From an uncultured Pseudomonadota bacterium (GTDB lineage: Bacteria; Pseudomonadota; Gammaproteobacteria; Burkholderiales; SG8-39), in NCBI GenBank assembly GCA_903921325.1, contig CAIXPL010000008.1, positions 248,001 to 312,000 on the forward strand: 64,000 nucleotides of DNA. The letters are read 5' to 3'. Position 1 is the first letter of the stretch. Every line of letters begins with the position of its first letter. Positions 26,632 through 35,489 of the stretch are shown here, piece after piece. Made by a program: the position numbers and the translations under genes. Under the pieces are notes generated by a model that worked only from the letters and a program-made list of their open reading frames with translations, did not search any database and had not been told where the DNA came from.

Positions 26632-28127
26632 GACTGCGACGGACCTCGTGAGGGATCGGCCAGCGTTGGCCGGATCGCGGTTCCAGGCGCGCGCGAGGAT
26701 GCAGGGGCGGGGGCGGCTGCCGGTGCAGTCACCGTCGCGGCTGCCGGCGCAGGTGCCGGTGCGCCACCGAGCTGCGCCAACAGCCGTTGATGGATGCCAT
26801 TGAAACCGCCATTGGACATCACCAAAACATGGTCGCCCGGTCGTGAGTCGTTCACGATACGTTGCAGCAGCCGCTCGAAGTCACTATCGCATACCGCGCG
26901 GTCACCCAATGGCGCAAGCACCGCCTGACTATTCCAGGGCAATCCCGCGCTGTAGCAATACACGCGGTCGGCGTCTGCGAGGCTACCGGGTAACGCCGCA
27001 TTCATCGAACCGAGTTTCATGGTGTTGGAGCGCGGCTCGATCACCGCGAGTATGCGCGCCGCACCGACCCGTTCGCGCAGACCGGCAAGCGTGGTCTGGA
27101 CCGCCGTCGGATGGTGGGCAAAATCGTCATACACCGTGATCTGATTGACCGCACCGCGCACCTGCATGCGGCGGGCGACGTTGGCGAATCGACCGAGACT
27201 TTCGATTGCTGCCTGCGCGGGCACGCCGGCGTCGCTGGCCGCGGCAATGGCCGCCAGCGCATTCATTCGATTGTGAGCCCCGGACAATGACCAACTCACC
27301 GCACCCAGTTCGGTCTGATCGCGTGTCACTGCAAATCGATCGACGGCGAATTCACGCGCGCACCAGCGCGCTCCCGGACCGAAACGTTCCACAGGCGTCC
27401 AACACCCACGCGCCAATACCCGGTCGAGGGCTTCGGCCGTTGCGTTCACAACCAAATGGCCATTACGCGGCACGGTGCGCACCAGATGATGAAACTGCGT
27501 CTCGATCGCGGCCAGATCCGGAAAAATGTCGGCGTGGTCGAATTCCAGATTGTTCAGCACCGCAATCTGCGGCCGGTAATGCACGAACTTCGATCGCTTG
27601 TCGAAAAAAGCGGTGTCATATTCATCCGCTTCGATCACAAACCAGGGGGAATCGGTGAGCCGCGCCGATTGCCCGAAATTGGCCGGAATGCCGCCAATCA
27701 AGAACCCGGGGTTGCGGCCTGAATCCTCAAGCAACCAGGCAATCATCGCGCTGGTCGTCGTCTTGCCATGTGTGCCGGCCACCGCAATGACCTGCTTTCC
27801 ACCCAGCACCTGATCGGCCAGCCACTGCGGTCCGGACACATAGGGCTGGCGCGCGTCGAGGATGGCCTCGATGAGAGGCATGCCGCGGCGCACGACGTTG
27901 CCGATCACCCAGACATCTGGCGCAAGTGCCAGCTGTTCTGCGCCAAAACCTTCGATCAGCTCAATGCCGGCTTCTGCGAGCTGGGTGCTCATCGGTGGAT
28001 AGACGTTGGCATCGCAGCCTGTCACGCGGAAGCCCGCTGCGCGCGCAATGAGCGCGATGCCCGCCATGAACGTGCCACAGATCCCCAGGATATGAATGTG
28101 GGTATTGCGTTGCGCAGGCGTGACCAT
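26628..28127 (-). CDS. mpl: UDP-N-acetylmuramate:L-Ala-gamma-D-Glu-meso-DAP ligase
   Basis: Recycles cell-wall tripeptide by ligating it to UDP-MurNAc. The 499-residue Mur-ligase has ILGICGTFMAGIALIARAAG at the N-terminus, the ATP loop AGTHGKTTTSAMIAWLLED near residue 120, WFVIEADEYDTAFFDKRS (the Mpl-specific region) and DDFAHHPTAVQTTL. The last 40 or so residues are an Ala/Pro/Thr-rich tail (for example APAPAAATVTAPAAAPAP) after the normal end of the enzyme; it is probably disordered. ATG 28127 opposes the next gene, with about 70 bases between the divergent starts. Confidence 0.93.
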   Translation of the reverse strand: MVTPAQRNTHIHILGICGTFMAGIALIARAAGFRVTGCDANVYPPMSTQLAEAGIELIEGFGAEQLALAPDVWVIGNVVRRGMPLIEAILDARQPYVSGPQWLADQVLGGKQVIAVAGTHGKTTTSAMIAWLLEDSGRNPGFLIGGIPANFGQSARLTDSPWFVIEADEYDTAFFDKRSKFVHYRPQIAVLNNLEFDHADIFPDLAAIETQFHHLVRTVPRNGHLVVNATAEALDRVLARGCWTPVERFGPGARWCAREFAVDRFAVTRDQTELGAVSWSLSGAHNRMNALAAIAAASDAGVPAQAAIESLGRFANVARRMQVRGAVNQITVYDDFAHHPTAVQTTLAGLRERVGAARILAVIEPRSNTMKLGSMNAALPGSLADADRVYCYSAGLPWNSQAVLAPLGDRAVCDSDFERLLQRIVNDSRPGDHVLVMSNGGFNGIHQRLLAQLGGAPAPAPAAATVTAPAAAPAPASSRAPGTAIRPTLADPSRGPSQS

Positions 28128-28196
28128 GGCGACATTCTAATATGGGCTATGATCCTTACCGGTTGATTCGGCGATGTCGTTTTTCCAATTTCTGCC

Positions 28197-28844
28197 ATGG
28201 CACGAGAGCGCAACCCGAAAGCCCAACAGATGCGCGCCCGCATTGCAGCGGCCGCTGCCCGGATGATGGCCGAGGATGGTATTGATGATTTCGCGCTGGC
28301 CAAGCGCAAGGCCGCCCGGATGCTGGGTGCGGCCGACACTCACTCAATGCCCGGCAACGAAGAAATCGAACAGGCGCTGCGCACGTATCAGACGCTTTAT
28401 CAGGGTGATGAACAGCAGGAACGCACGACGGCATTGCGTGCCACCGCCCTCCACATCATGCAAGAACTCGATGCGTACCGGCCCTACCTCACCGGGGCGG
28501 TGCTCACCGGCACGGCCGGGCGCTATGCCGAAATCGATCTGTTGGTGTTTACCGATGACAGCAAAGGCATTGAGCTATTCCTTATTAATCGCGGCATCAG
28601 CGCGGAGACACGCGAACGGCGTTACTTTTGTGGCGACGAGGCGCGCAGCGCACCCATGCTGCGATTTGAGTGGCACGGCACCATAATCAGTCTGGCGGTA
28701 CTGCAACGCAACGACGAGCGCTCGGTTCTCAAGACCACCAGCGGCGGTCGTGCGTTGGAGCGCGCAAACATCCCTGCGGTGAGTGCGTTGCTCGCGACAC
28801 CGGCTGCGCCGGACTGCACACTTTACAAGGCGGCCGAAGTCTGA
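28197..28844 (+). CDS. Conserved hypothetical, nucleotidyltransferase-like
   Basis: A 215-residue cytoplasmic protein beginning MARERNPKAQQMRARIAAAAARMM. The N-terminal half is helical, with a segment that recalls TetR-type starts (MAEDGIDDFALAKRKAARML). The middle (LTGAVLTGTAGRYAEIDLLVFTDD) resembles the GS-x(n)-D-x-D pattern of nucleotidyltransferase folds. Homologous genes beside mpl occur in betaproteobacteria, as far as I recall. The product is not established. It is divergent from mpl. Confidence 0.6.
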   Translation: MARERNPKAQQMRARIAAAAARMMAEDGIDDFALAKRKAARMLGAADTHSMPGNEEIEQALRTYQTLYQGDEQQERTTALRATALHIMQELDAYRPYLTGAVLTGTAGRYAEIDLLVFTDDSKGIELFLINRGISAETRERRYFCGDEARSAPMLRFEWHGTIISLAVLQRNDERSVLKTTSGGRALERANIPAVSALLATPAAPDCTLYKAAEV

Positions 28845-29001
28845 TTCGATGCGCGGGCCAGCAGCCCGTCTTGCGCAAATCTGCAAGGTTGGCCTGCGGC
28901 AGTGATTCTCGCATCCAGTCTGCCGCCGGTCTCGCGCATGCGTACGAGGCCGCTTCCCTCGCGCCGCAAGGCGCCGTTGCTTGATCGTAAGGAGCTTCGT
29001 C

Positions 29002-30291
29002 ATGTCACTCAACCGCCCGAAGACCGGTGGCCGTACAACCCACCCTGGGCTGCTCGCGTCCGTTCAATCGTCGCAGTCGACAGGCAATGCGCGGCGCCGC
29101 TTCATTCAGCAAGCAGGTGCGCTCGCGACCGGCACGCTGGCGGCGCCCGGTTTACTGCTGGCGCAGCCCGCGCCGATCAAAGTAGGCGTTCTGTTGCCTT
29201 TGACCGGGGCAGTGGCCTTCCCGGGTCAACAGTCGCGCGAAGGGGTGCAACTTGCGTTCGAGGATATCAACGGTCGCGGTGGCATTCGCAGCATGGGCGG
29301 GGCCAAGCTCGAAGCTCTGGTCGCCGATGCGCAATCGCAGCCCCAGGTCGGCGCCGCCGAAGTGGAAAAGCTGCACGAAGCGGGGGTGTGCGCCATCGTC
29401 GGTCCGTATGCCAGCGCGATTGCACTGGCCAGTACCCAGGCCGCCGCGCGCTATGGCATCCCCTGTCTGCTTGACGAAGGCGTGGCTGACCAGATCACTT
29501 CGCGTGGCCTGACCAATGTGTTCCGCTTTGGCCCGAGTTATGAGATGGCAGTGAAAATCGGGATCAATAATTTTCATATCCTCAACACCTTGGCTGGCAA
29601 ACCGGTGCGGACGGTGGTGATCGTGCACGAAGAGTCCCTGTTTGGCACTGGCACCGCCAACACGATTGCGCGCGACCTGCCGGCGTTGGGCTACGAAGTG
29701 CTCGAAGTCATCAAGCACGCCAACCCGACCCGCGACTTCAGCAACATTGCACTGCGCATCAAAGCGCGCAATCCCGATGTTGTCATGCAAGCGAACTACC
29801 TCAACGAGTTCGCGCTGCTGCTGCGCACCCTGCAGCAACAAGGCGTCAAGCCCAAGGTGATGTACTCGATCTTCGGCGGCGGCGGGTCCAATCCGAAAGT
29901 GGCGCGTGAGCTCGGCGCTGCCGCCGAGGGCATACTCGATTGCAATCACTGGTACAACCCGAAGGACAAACGGGGCGCGGCACTGCGCATGCGGGCCGAG
30001 AAGAAGGGACTCACATTCACCCACGAACTGCTGATGGGCTATAACGCCACCATGCTGCTCGCCGACGGGCTGGAACGCGCCAAGTCGGCGCGGCGCGAGG
30101 CCATTGTCGACGCCTTGAGCGCAAGCACCTGGTCAGATCATTTCATGCCCTACGGTGCGACGCGTTTCGTCAACGGTCAGAATCAGGGCGCGCAACCGAT
30201 CGTGACCCAGATCCTCAAAGGCGAAGTGCGGGTTGTCCTGCCAAATACATTCGCCGAAGCCGAGCCGGTGTTTCCGACTTCGCGCGGCTAG
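29002..30291 (+). CDS. Branched-chain amino-acid-type ABC transporter substrate-binding protein
   Basis: A 429-residue periplasmic binding protein. A Tat-like signal (ARRRFIQQAG with a hydrophobic stretch ending LLLAQPAP) precedes a type I periplasmic fold (KVGVLLPLTGAVAFPGQQSREGVQLAFEDINGRGG, shown by its ends only). Such LivK/HAA proteins bind amino acids, amides, urea or aromatic acids; the ligand cannot be read here. AAGGAG precedes ATG 29002. It heads a five-gene transporter operon (binding protein, two permeases, two ATPases) and is the only substrate specificity determinant in it. Confidence 0.88.
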   Translation: MSLNRPKTGGRTTHPGLLASVQSSQSTGNARRRFIQQAGALATGTLAAPGLLLAQPAPIKVGVLLPLTGAVAFPGQQSREGVQLAFEDINGRGGIRSMGGAKLEALVADAQSQPQVGAAEVEKLHEAGVCAIVGPYASAIALASTQAAARYGIPCLLDEGVADQITSRGLTNVFRFGPSYEMAVKIGINNFHILNTLAGKPVRTVVIVHEESLFGTGTANTIARDLPALGYEVLEVIKHANPTRDFSNIALRIKARNPDVVMQANYLNEFALLLRTLQQQGVKPKVMYSIFGGGGSNPKVARELGAAAEGILDCNHWYNPKDKRGAALRMRAEKKGLTFTHELLMGYNATMLLADGLERAKSARREAIVDALSASTWSDHFMPYGATRFVNGQNQGAQPIVTQILKGEVRVVLPNTFAEAEPVFPTSRG

Positions 30292-30304
30292 AAGTGCGGC
30301 ACTT

Positions 30305-31171
30305 ATGAGTGCGGCGCTCTGGCCGGCGCTGCTCAATGGGCTCACCATGGGGGCGATCTATGCGCTGATCGCACTCGGCCTTACCTTGATCTATGGGGTA
30401 TTGCACATCATCAATTTTGCCCATGGCTCGCTGTTGATGCTGGCGATGTACGGAGTCCTGCTGCTCTTCGAACGCACGGGAACAGATCCGTACCTCGCAC
30501 TGATCGTCATGGTGCCGGCCATGTTCGTGCTTGGCTATGGCCTGCAGCGCTTCATCATCGGGCCTGCCCGTCACGGTCGTGACGAAAACACCATACTGGC
30601 AACCCTCGGCATCTCGATCGTGATCGAGAATCTGGCAGCGTGGTATTTCAAATCCGACACCCACCAGATAGCAACTGCTTACGGTGACACCATGGTCGAC
30701 CTTGCTGGTGCGCTGATCGCGCTGCCGCGCTTGCTCGCGCTGGCCGGCGCGATGGTGAGCTGCGCTTTGCTTGCACTTTTCATCCGGCACTCCGACACCG
30801 GACGCGCCATTCGCGCGGTGGCGCGAGAACCCGAGGGTGCACGCGCGGTAGGCATCGACGTGGCTCATGTGTTCGCCGTGAGCTTTGGCATCGGTCTTGC
30901 CTGCCTTGGCGCCGCCGCCTGCTTTCTGCTGCCCGCATTTTATGTGTCGCCGATGGTCGGTCATAGCTTCGTGTTGCTTGCTTTCACCGTCGTCGTTCTG
31001 GGGGGTATGGGCAGTTTTACCGGCTCACTGGTTGGCGGTTTGCTGATCGGTATCGTCGAATCACTCGGTGGCCTGTTGCTGGGCGAGAGCCTTGGCCAGA
31101 TTGGCGTATTTATCGTATTCGTCGGAGTATTGCTATTCCGACCCACCGGGTTGTTTGGTCATCATGCCTGA
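30305..31171 (+). CDS. livH: Branched-chain amino acid ABC transporter permease, LivH type
   Basis: A 288-residue membrane protein with about eight helices, starting MSAALWPALLNGLTMGAIYALIALGLTLIYG, with the typical N-terminal LivH pattern NGLTMGAIYALIALG and VVLGGMGSFTGSLVGGLLIG near the end (the coupling region). It starts 13 bases after the binding protein gene. ATG 30305 is chosen because the upstream in-frame region is the tail of the previous gene. It overlaps livM by eight bases. Confidence 0.9.
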   Translation: MSAALWPALLNGLTMGAIYALIALGLTLIYGVLHIINFAHGSLLMLAMYGVLLLFERTGTDPYLALIVMVPAMFVLGYGLQRFIIGPARHGRDENTILATLGISIVIENLAAWYFKSDTHQIATAYGDTMVDLAGALIALPRLLALAGAMVSCALLALFIRHSDTGRAIRAVAREPEGARAVGIDVAHVFAVSFGIGLACLGAAACFLLPAFYVSPMVGHSFVLLAFTVVVLGGMGSFTGSLVGGLLIGIVESLGGLLLGESLGQIGVFIVFVGVLLFRPTGLFGHHA

Positions 31172-32249
31172 GCACGCAGCATTGCCGCCGGCGATGGCAA
31201 GGCACGCCGCACCGGTGGCGCCGGGCAGCCAGTGCGTTGAATTGCGGCGACTCAATCACGCCGTGGCCCGATCGATCCGCACCTTGTCAGGCTTGGGAGT
31301 GTTGTTTGTTCTGGCACCCTTTGTATTTCATGGCGAGTTCCAGATCACTTTTCTTACTCTGGCCTTGTACGTCACATTGCTGGGCGTTGCCTGGAACATG
31401 CTGGGCGGATTTGCCGGGCAGTATTCCTTCGGACACGCGATCTTCTTCGGTGTCGGCGCGTATGCCGCTGCGATCGTGCAGGTGCAAGGCGGGCTGAACG
31501 CGTGGTTCGGGTGGGTCGCAGGAATGTGCCTGGGCGGCCTCGCGGGTGCCGCAGTCGGTGCGGTGAGTTTTCGCTATGGATTGCGTGGCTCGTATTTCGC
31601 GCTGGTCACACTGGCCATTGCCGAGGTTTGTCGGATCATTGCCAATAGCATCTCGATCACCGGTGCGGGGGTTGGCATGATGATTCCCTTGCAGCCAGGC
31701 CTGGCTCATCTCCAGTTTGCCGGCAAGCTTGGCTACTACTACTGGATCCTCGCCATGGTGACGGTTGCGCTCGCTCTCAGCTCCTGGGTGCGGCACTCGC
31801 GGTTTGGCGCGGCCTTGGCCGCCGTGCGCGACAATGAAGAGTCGGCACGCGCGCTTGGCATCGACGCCACCGCTCTGAAAGTCATGGCCAGCGCCCTATC
31901 GGGCGCGCTGATGGCCAGTGCCGGAGTGTTCTACCTGCAGTACTTTCACTATATCGACCCGACGCTGGTCTTCGGACCCGCGGTATCGGTCCAGGCCTTG
32001 CTCGCCGCCATCGTCGGCGGTCTTGGCAGTGTGCTTGGGCCTCTGATCGGCGCCATTGCGCTGGCCGTTCTGAATGAAATAGGTGCCCACCTGTTTGGCG
32101 GCATTCCTGAATTTTCCATGGTGCTCTACGGCATCTTGCTGATTCTGATCGTTCGTTTCATGCCCCACGGGCTCGCCCGTGGCGTTGCACCACTGGTGCG
32201 CAGGCTGCGTGGTGCAAGCGGCCGGCGCGAGGATACTGCGGGTGCCTGA
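31164..32249 (+). CDS. livM: Branched-chain amino acid ABC transporter permease, LivM type
   Basis: A 361-residue permease. About 45 residues of cytoplasmic leader come before the first helix (GVLFVLAPFVFHG), then the LivM hallmark NMLGGFAGQYSFGHAIFFGVGAYAAAI and VVGGLGSVLGPLIGAIALAVLNE-type late helices. ATG 31164 overlaps the livH stop within ATGCCTGA. ATG 31194 is an alternative. It should pair with LivH to make the transmembrane channel. Confidence 0.9.
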   Translation: MPEHAALPPAMARHAAPVAPGSQCVELRRLNHAVARSIRTLSGLGVLFVLAPFVFHGEFQITFLTLALYVTLLGVAWNMLGGFAGQYSFGHAIFFGVGAYAAAIVQVQGGLNAWFGWVAGMCLGGLAGAAVGAVSFRYGLRGSYFALVTLAIAEVCRIIANSISITGAGVGMMIPLQPGLAHLQFAGKLGYYYWILAMVTVALALSSWVRHSRFGAALAAVRDNEESARALGIDATALKVMASALSGALMASAGVFYLQYFHYIDPTLVFGPAVSVQALLAAIVGGLGSVLGPLIGAIALAVLNEIGAHLFGGIPEFSMVLYGILLILIVRFMPHGLARGVAPLVRRLRGASGRREDTAGA

Positions 32250-33036
32250 TCCTGATCATTCTCGGGTTGCTCCGGCAACCGGCGACGGGCCAGCGCCCAT
32301 CCTGGAGCTGGTCGGCTTGTCGCGTCGCTTCGGCGGTCTGGCCGCACTGGATCAATTGAGTCTTGCGGTGATGCCGGGTAGCCTGGGTGCCTTGATTGGC
32401 CCTAACGGTGCCGGCAAGACCACCTGCTTTGCCGCCGTGTCGGGGTTTCTCGCGTTGGACGAGGGACAGGTGCGGTTTCTCGGACAGGACATTACCGGTT
32501 GGCCCGCTCATCGCATCTGCCGCGCCGGCCTGGTACGCACCTTTCAGATCGTGCAACCCTTTGCCGGACAGAGTGTGCTTGAGAACATTGCTGTCGGTGC
32601 GCAACTGCGCCGGCCAAGCCGGCGCGAAGCACTCGCCTGGGCCGCCGAGATCGGCTCCCGCCTCGGTCTGCAGCGCTATTTTGGTGTCGCGGCGCAGACC
32701 CTGCCGATTGCTGCGCGAAAACGGCTCGAGTTGGCTCGCGCGCTGGCCGCCGATCCCCGTTTGCTGTTGCTCGATGAAGTGCTGGCCGGTCTCAATCCGG
32801 CCGAAATCGACGAGGTGATTCCGCTCATTCACGCGATCCGGGCCTCGGGGGTCACCGTGCTGATGATCGAGCACGTCATGAGGGCGGTGATGCGTCTGGC
32901 CGAACAGGTCTGGGTGCTTGCCAATGGCAGCCTGATTGCCCATGGGGCACCGGCCGAGGTCACCCGTGACCACCGGGTGATTGAAGCCTATCTGGGCCCT
33001 GGGGCAGCGGCGCGCCTGGCCGATGGACAGCCATGA
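32242..33036 (+). CDS. livG: Branched-chain amino acid ABC transporter ATPase, LivG type
   Basis: A 264-residue ATPase. Walker A is GPNGAGKTTCFAAV and Walker B is LLLLDEVLAGLNP. The signature region reads LPIAARKRLELARAL, the LivG-subgroup style in which the usual SGGQ motif is altered; here the conserved Gly is replaced by Ala. The GTG start at 32242 overlaps the livM stop within GTGCCTGA, the same arrangement as livM on livH. GAGGA lies about 12 bases upstream. Confidence 0.88.
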   Translation: MPDPDHSRVAPATGDGPAPILELVGLSRRFGGLAALDQLSLAVMPGSLGALIGPNGAGKTTCFAAVSGFLALDEGQVRFLGQDITGWPAHRICRAGLVRTFQIVQPFAGQSVLENIAVGAQLRRPSRREALAWAAEIGSRLGLQRYFGVAAQTLPIAARKRLELARALAADPRLLLLDEVLAGLNPAEIDEVIPLIHAIRASGVTVLMIEHVMRAVMRLAEQVWVLANGSLIAHGAPAEVTRDHRVIEAYLGPGAAARLADGQP

Positions 33037-33752
33037 ACCGGGCTGAACCCTTGCTGGAAATAAACGGCCTTGCCAGTGGCTACGGCCCGATCGGCATCCT
33101 GCGCGCGATCACACTCAGCGTGCGCGCGGGCGAAATCGTTGCACTGCTGGGGTCCAATGGCGCGGGCAAATCGACGCTGATCCGCACCCTCTGCGGCCTG
33201 CTCACCCCGAGTGCCGGTTCGATATGCTGGCTGGGGCGCGACATTGCCGGTGCGTCCAGCCAGTCGATTGTGGCCGCGGGTCTGGTGCAAGTACCCGAAG
33301 GCCGGCGGATTTTTCCGAATTTGTCGGTGCAGGACAATCTGCTGCTGGGCAGTTATCGGCGCGGGCGCGCAGCACGGCAGGCTAATCTGGCAGCGGTGAT
33401 TGAGCGCTTTCCGCGCTTGGGCGAGCGGGCCCGACAGGCGGCGGGTACCCTCTCCGGCGGCGAGCAGCAAATGCTTGCCATTGCCCGCGCGCTGATGGCT
33501 GAACCTCGCTTGCTGATCCTCGATGAGCCTTCGCTTGGCCTGTCACCTAAGATGGTCGACACCCTGTTTGAGCTGATCAGTCAGTTGCACCGGCAGGGCC
33601 TGGCAATTTTGCTGGTCGAGCAGCATGTGGCACAGTCATTGGCGCTCGCAAGCCGCGCGTATGTGCTGGAAAATGGCGCTATGGCGTTCTCTGGAACGCC
33701 GGCGCAATTGCTCGCCAGCGACCAGCTGCGCCGCGCCTACCTTGGAGTCTGA
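33033..33752 (+). CDS. livF: Branched-chain amino acid ABC transporter ATPase, LivF type
   Basis: A 239-residue ATPase with Walker A LLGSNGAGKSTLIRTL, signature LSGGEQQMLAIARALM and Walker B LLILDEPSLGLSP, all intact. ATGA overlap with livG gives tight coupling. It completes the heteromeric ATPase pair and the transporter. Only three bases separate it from the tlpA-like gene, so that gene is probably on the same transcript. Confidence 0.92.
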   Translation: MNRAEPLLEINGLASGYGPIGILRAITLSVRAGEIVALLGSNGAGKSTLIRTLCGLLTPSAGSICWLGRDIAGASSQSIVAAGLVQVPEGRRIFPNLSVQDNLLLGSYRRGRAARQANLAAVIERFPRLGERARQAAGTLSGGEQQMLAIARALMAEPRLLILDEPSLGLSPKMVDTLFELISQLHRQGLAILLVEQHVAQSLALASRAYVLENGAMAFSGTPAQLLASDQLRRAYLGV

Positions 33753-33755
33753 CTC

Positions 33756-34376
33756 ATGAGCGATCTACGCGCGGGATGGAGGGCCTGGTTCGATCGCCTC
33801 GGCGCCGGGGCGCGCGGGATCGACAGCGACGGTTCAGCAGTCAGCGACCCTGGGCGCCGACGCACGGTGCTTGCGCTCGGCATCGGTGCGCCTGTGTTGG
33901 CTGGCGTGGGCGTCTGGCACTGGCGACATCAAGCGCAACGGGCTCGCGCCGACTTGCGTACCTTGCTTGAGCATCCCTTTGATCAGATCGACGGTGGGCG
34001 GCTGATTTTGAATGCGTTCGAGGGTGCGCCGCTGTTGATCAATTTTTGGGCAACCTGGTGCGAACCCTGCCGCGAGGAACTGCCCTTGCTTGCTCAGGCA
34101 CAAAAACTAAATGCAGCTAAAGGGATGCAATTTGTCGGCATCGCCATCGATAATCCCGATCAAGTCAGGCAATTTGAACGCAACTCTCCGCTCCCGTATC
34201 CCAATGCGGTGGCCGGTGTCGGTCTGATTGATCTGATCAAACGACTCGGCGATGAGCCTGGGGCACTGCCGTTCAGCCTGGTGCTTGACCGGACCGGGCA
34301 GATCATCGACCGTCATCTGGGGACCTACTCGCCGGCTGGTCTCAACGCCATTCTGGACCGCGCCCTGGCGCGCTAA
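33756..34376 (+). CDS. TlpA-family thiol:disulfide protein
   Basis: A 206-residue protein with one N-terminal membrane anchor (about residues 35-58, TVLALGIGAPVLAGVGVWHW) and a periplasmic thioredoxin fold carrying the redox pair WCEPC in INFWATWCEPCREELPLL. Family members reduce or isomerise disulfides in the periplasm. A tlpA gene upstream of aroQ-accB-accC is common in betaproteobacteria. Unusually it begins three bases after livF, so it may be expressed with the transporter. Confidence 0.88.
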   Translation: MSDLRAGWRAWFDRLGAGARGIDSDGSAVSDPGRRRTVLALGIGAPVLAGVGVWHWRHQAQRARADLRTLLEHPFDQIDGGRLILNAFEGAPLLINFWATWCEPCREELPLLAQAQKLNAAKGMQFVGIAIDNPDQVRQFERNSPLPYPNAVAGVGLIDLIKRLGDEPGALPFSLVLDRTGQIIDRHLGTYSPAGLNAILDRALAR

Positions 34377-34521
34377 GACTCGCCTGGCGATCAGTCGACG
34401 TATCCGGCTGCGGTTCACGTGGTATTGCTTGCAACCCTGTTCTTCCTCGCTTTGGTGTCAATTTTGACGTCAGATACGCACCTTTTTCGACTTTTTAAAA
34501 GAATTTGGGCATACTCACAGA

Positions 34522-34977
34522 ATGAAGACCGCGAAATCCCCGACGCTCAAGTCGATTCTGGTGCTGCACGGTCCGAACCTGAATCTGCTCGGCAGCCGCG
34601 AACCGCACCTGTACGGACGTGACACACTGGCGACGATTGATCGTCGCCTGGTCACGCGCGCGCGCAGCGCCGGCGTTGCACTGGAGTCGTTTCAAAGCAA
34701 TCACGAGGGTGCCCTTATCGATCGGGTACAGGCCGCTGGCACCGCAGGGGTCGGCGCGATCATCATCAATCCGGGTGGTCTCACCCACACCAGTGTATCG
34801 TTACGCGACGCGCTGGTCGGGGTGGCACTGCCGTTTATTGAAGTCCACTTGACCAACGTCCACGCTCGCGAACCGTTTCGCCGCCATTCCTATTTTTCCG
34901 ATGCCGCAATCGGCTCGATCGTAGGGTTGGGTAGCCGCAGCTACGAACTCGCGCTGGATTACTTGCTCAACCGCTGA
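34522..34977 (+). CDS. aroQ: Type II 3-dehydroquinate dehydratase
   Basis: Shikimate pathway dehydratase. The 151-residue protein has [22 protein letters not shown] with the conserved catalytic Arg/Tyr region, [33 protein letters not shown] and the [18 protein letters not shown] lid. The first eight residues (MKTAKSPT) are an extension over many homologs; no good ribosome site precedes ATG 34522. About 145 bases upstream are AT-rich near the start and may hold its own promoter. accB follows after 44 bases. Confidence 0.95.
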   Translation: MKTAKSPTLKSILVLHGPNLNLLGSREPHLYGRDTLATIDRRLVTRARSAGVALESFQSNHEGALIDRVQAAGTAGVGAIIINPGGLTHTSVSLRDALVGVALPFIEVHLTNVHAREPFRRHSYFSDAAIGSIVGLGSRSYELALDYLLNR

Positions 34978-35021
34978 GCGTCGCCAGGCGAAAGCCGGCG
35001 CTCGGCTCCTCAGGAGTCTGC

Positions 35022-35477
35022 ATGGACTTGCGCAAACTGAAGACCATGATCGAACTGGTGCAACAGTCCGGCATTGCCGAACTGGAAGTGACCGAAGGCG
35101 AGGAGAAGGTTCGCATCGTGCGTGCCGGGGCCGTTGCGGCCGCGCCGGTCGAACACATGGTGCGACTGCCCGAAGCAGCCCCCGCGGCGCTGGGCATGAC
35201 AGCGCCGCCACCCGTACCGGTTGCGAGCCTGCCCACAATTGCCGAGCACACACTCAAATCACCCATGGTCGGCACCTTCTACCGCTCGGCAAGCCCGGGT
35301 TCAAAATCCTTCGCCGAGGTCGGTGACACCGTGAAATCGGGACAGGTGATCTGCATCATTGAAGCGATGAAGCTGATGAATGAGATCGAGGCGGACAAGG
35401 ATGGGGTGATCAAGGCCTTTCTGGTCGACAACGGGCAGCCGGTTGAATACGGCGAACCGCTGGTCATCATCGAGTAG
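35022..35477 (+). CDS. accB: Acetyl-CoA carboxylase biotin carboxyl carrier protein
   Basis: Carries biotin for fatty acid synthesis. The 151-residue protein has an N-terminal helix-rich part ([23 protein letters not shown]), an Ala/Pro linker ([11 protein letters not shown]) and the biotinyl domain, with biotin Lys at about residue 117 in [13 protein letters not shown]-like GGAG lies upstream of the ATG. It is followed 12 bases later by accC. Confidence 0.96.
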   Translation: MDLRKLKTMIELVQQSGIAELEVTEGEEKVRIVRAGAVAAAPVEHMVRLPEAAPAALGMTAPPPVPVASLPTIAEHTLKSPMVGTFYRSASPGSKSFAEVGDTVKSGQVICIIEAMKLMNEIEADKDGVIKAFLVDNGQPVEYGEPLVIIE

Positions 35478-35489
35478 CGCCAGCCGCCC

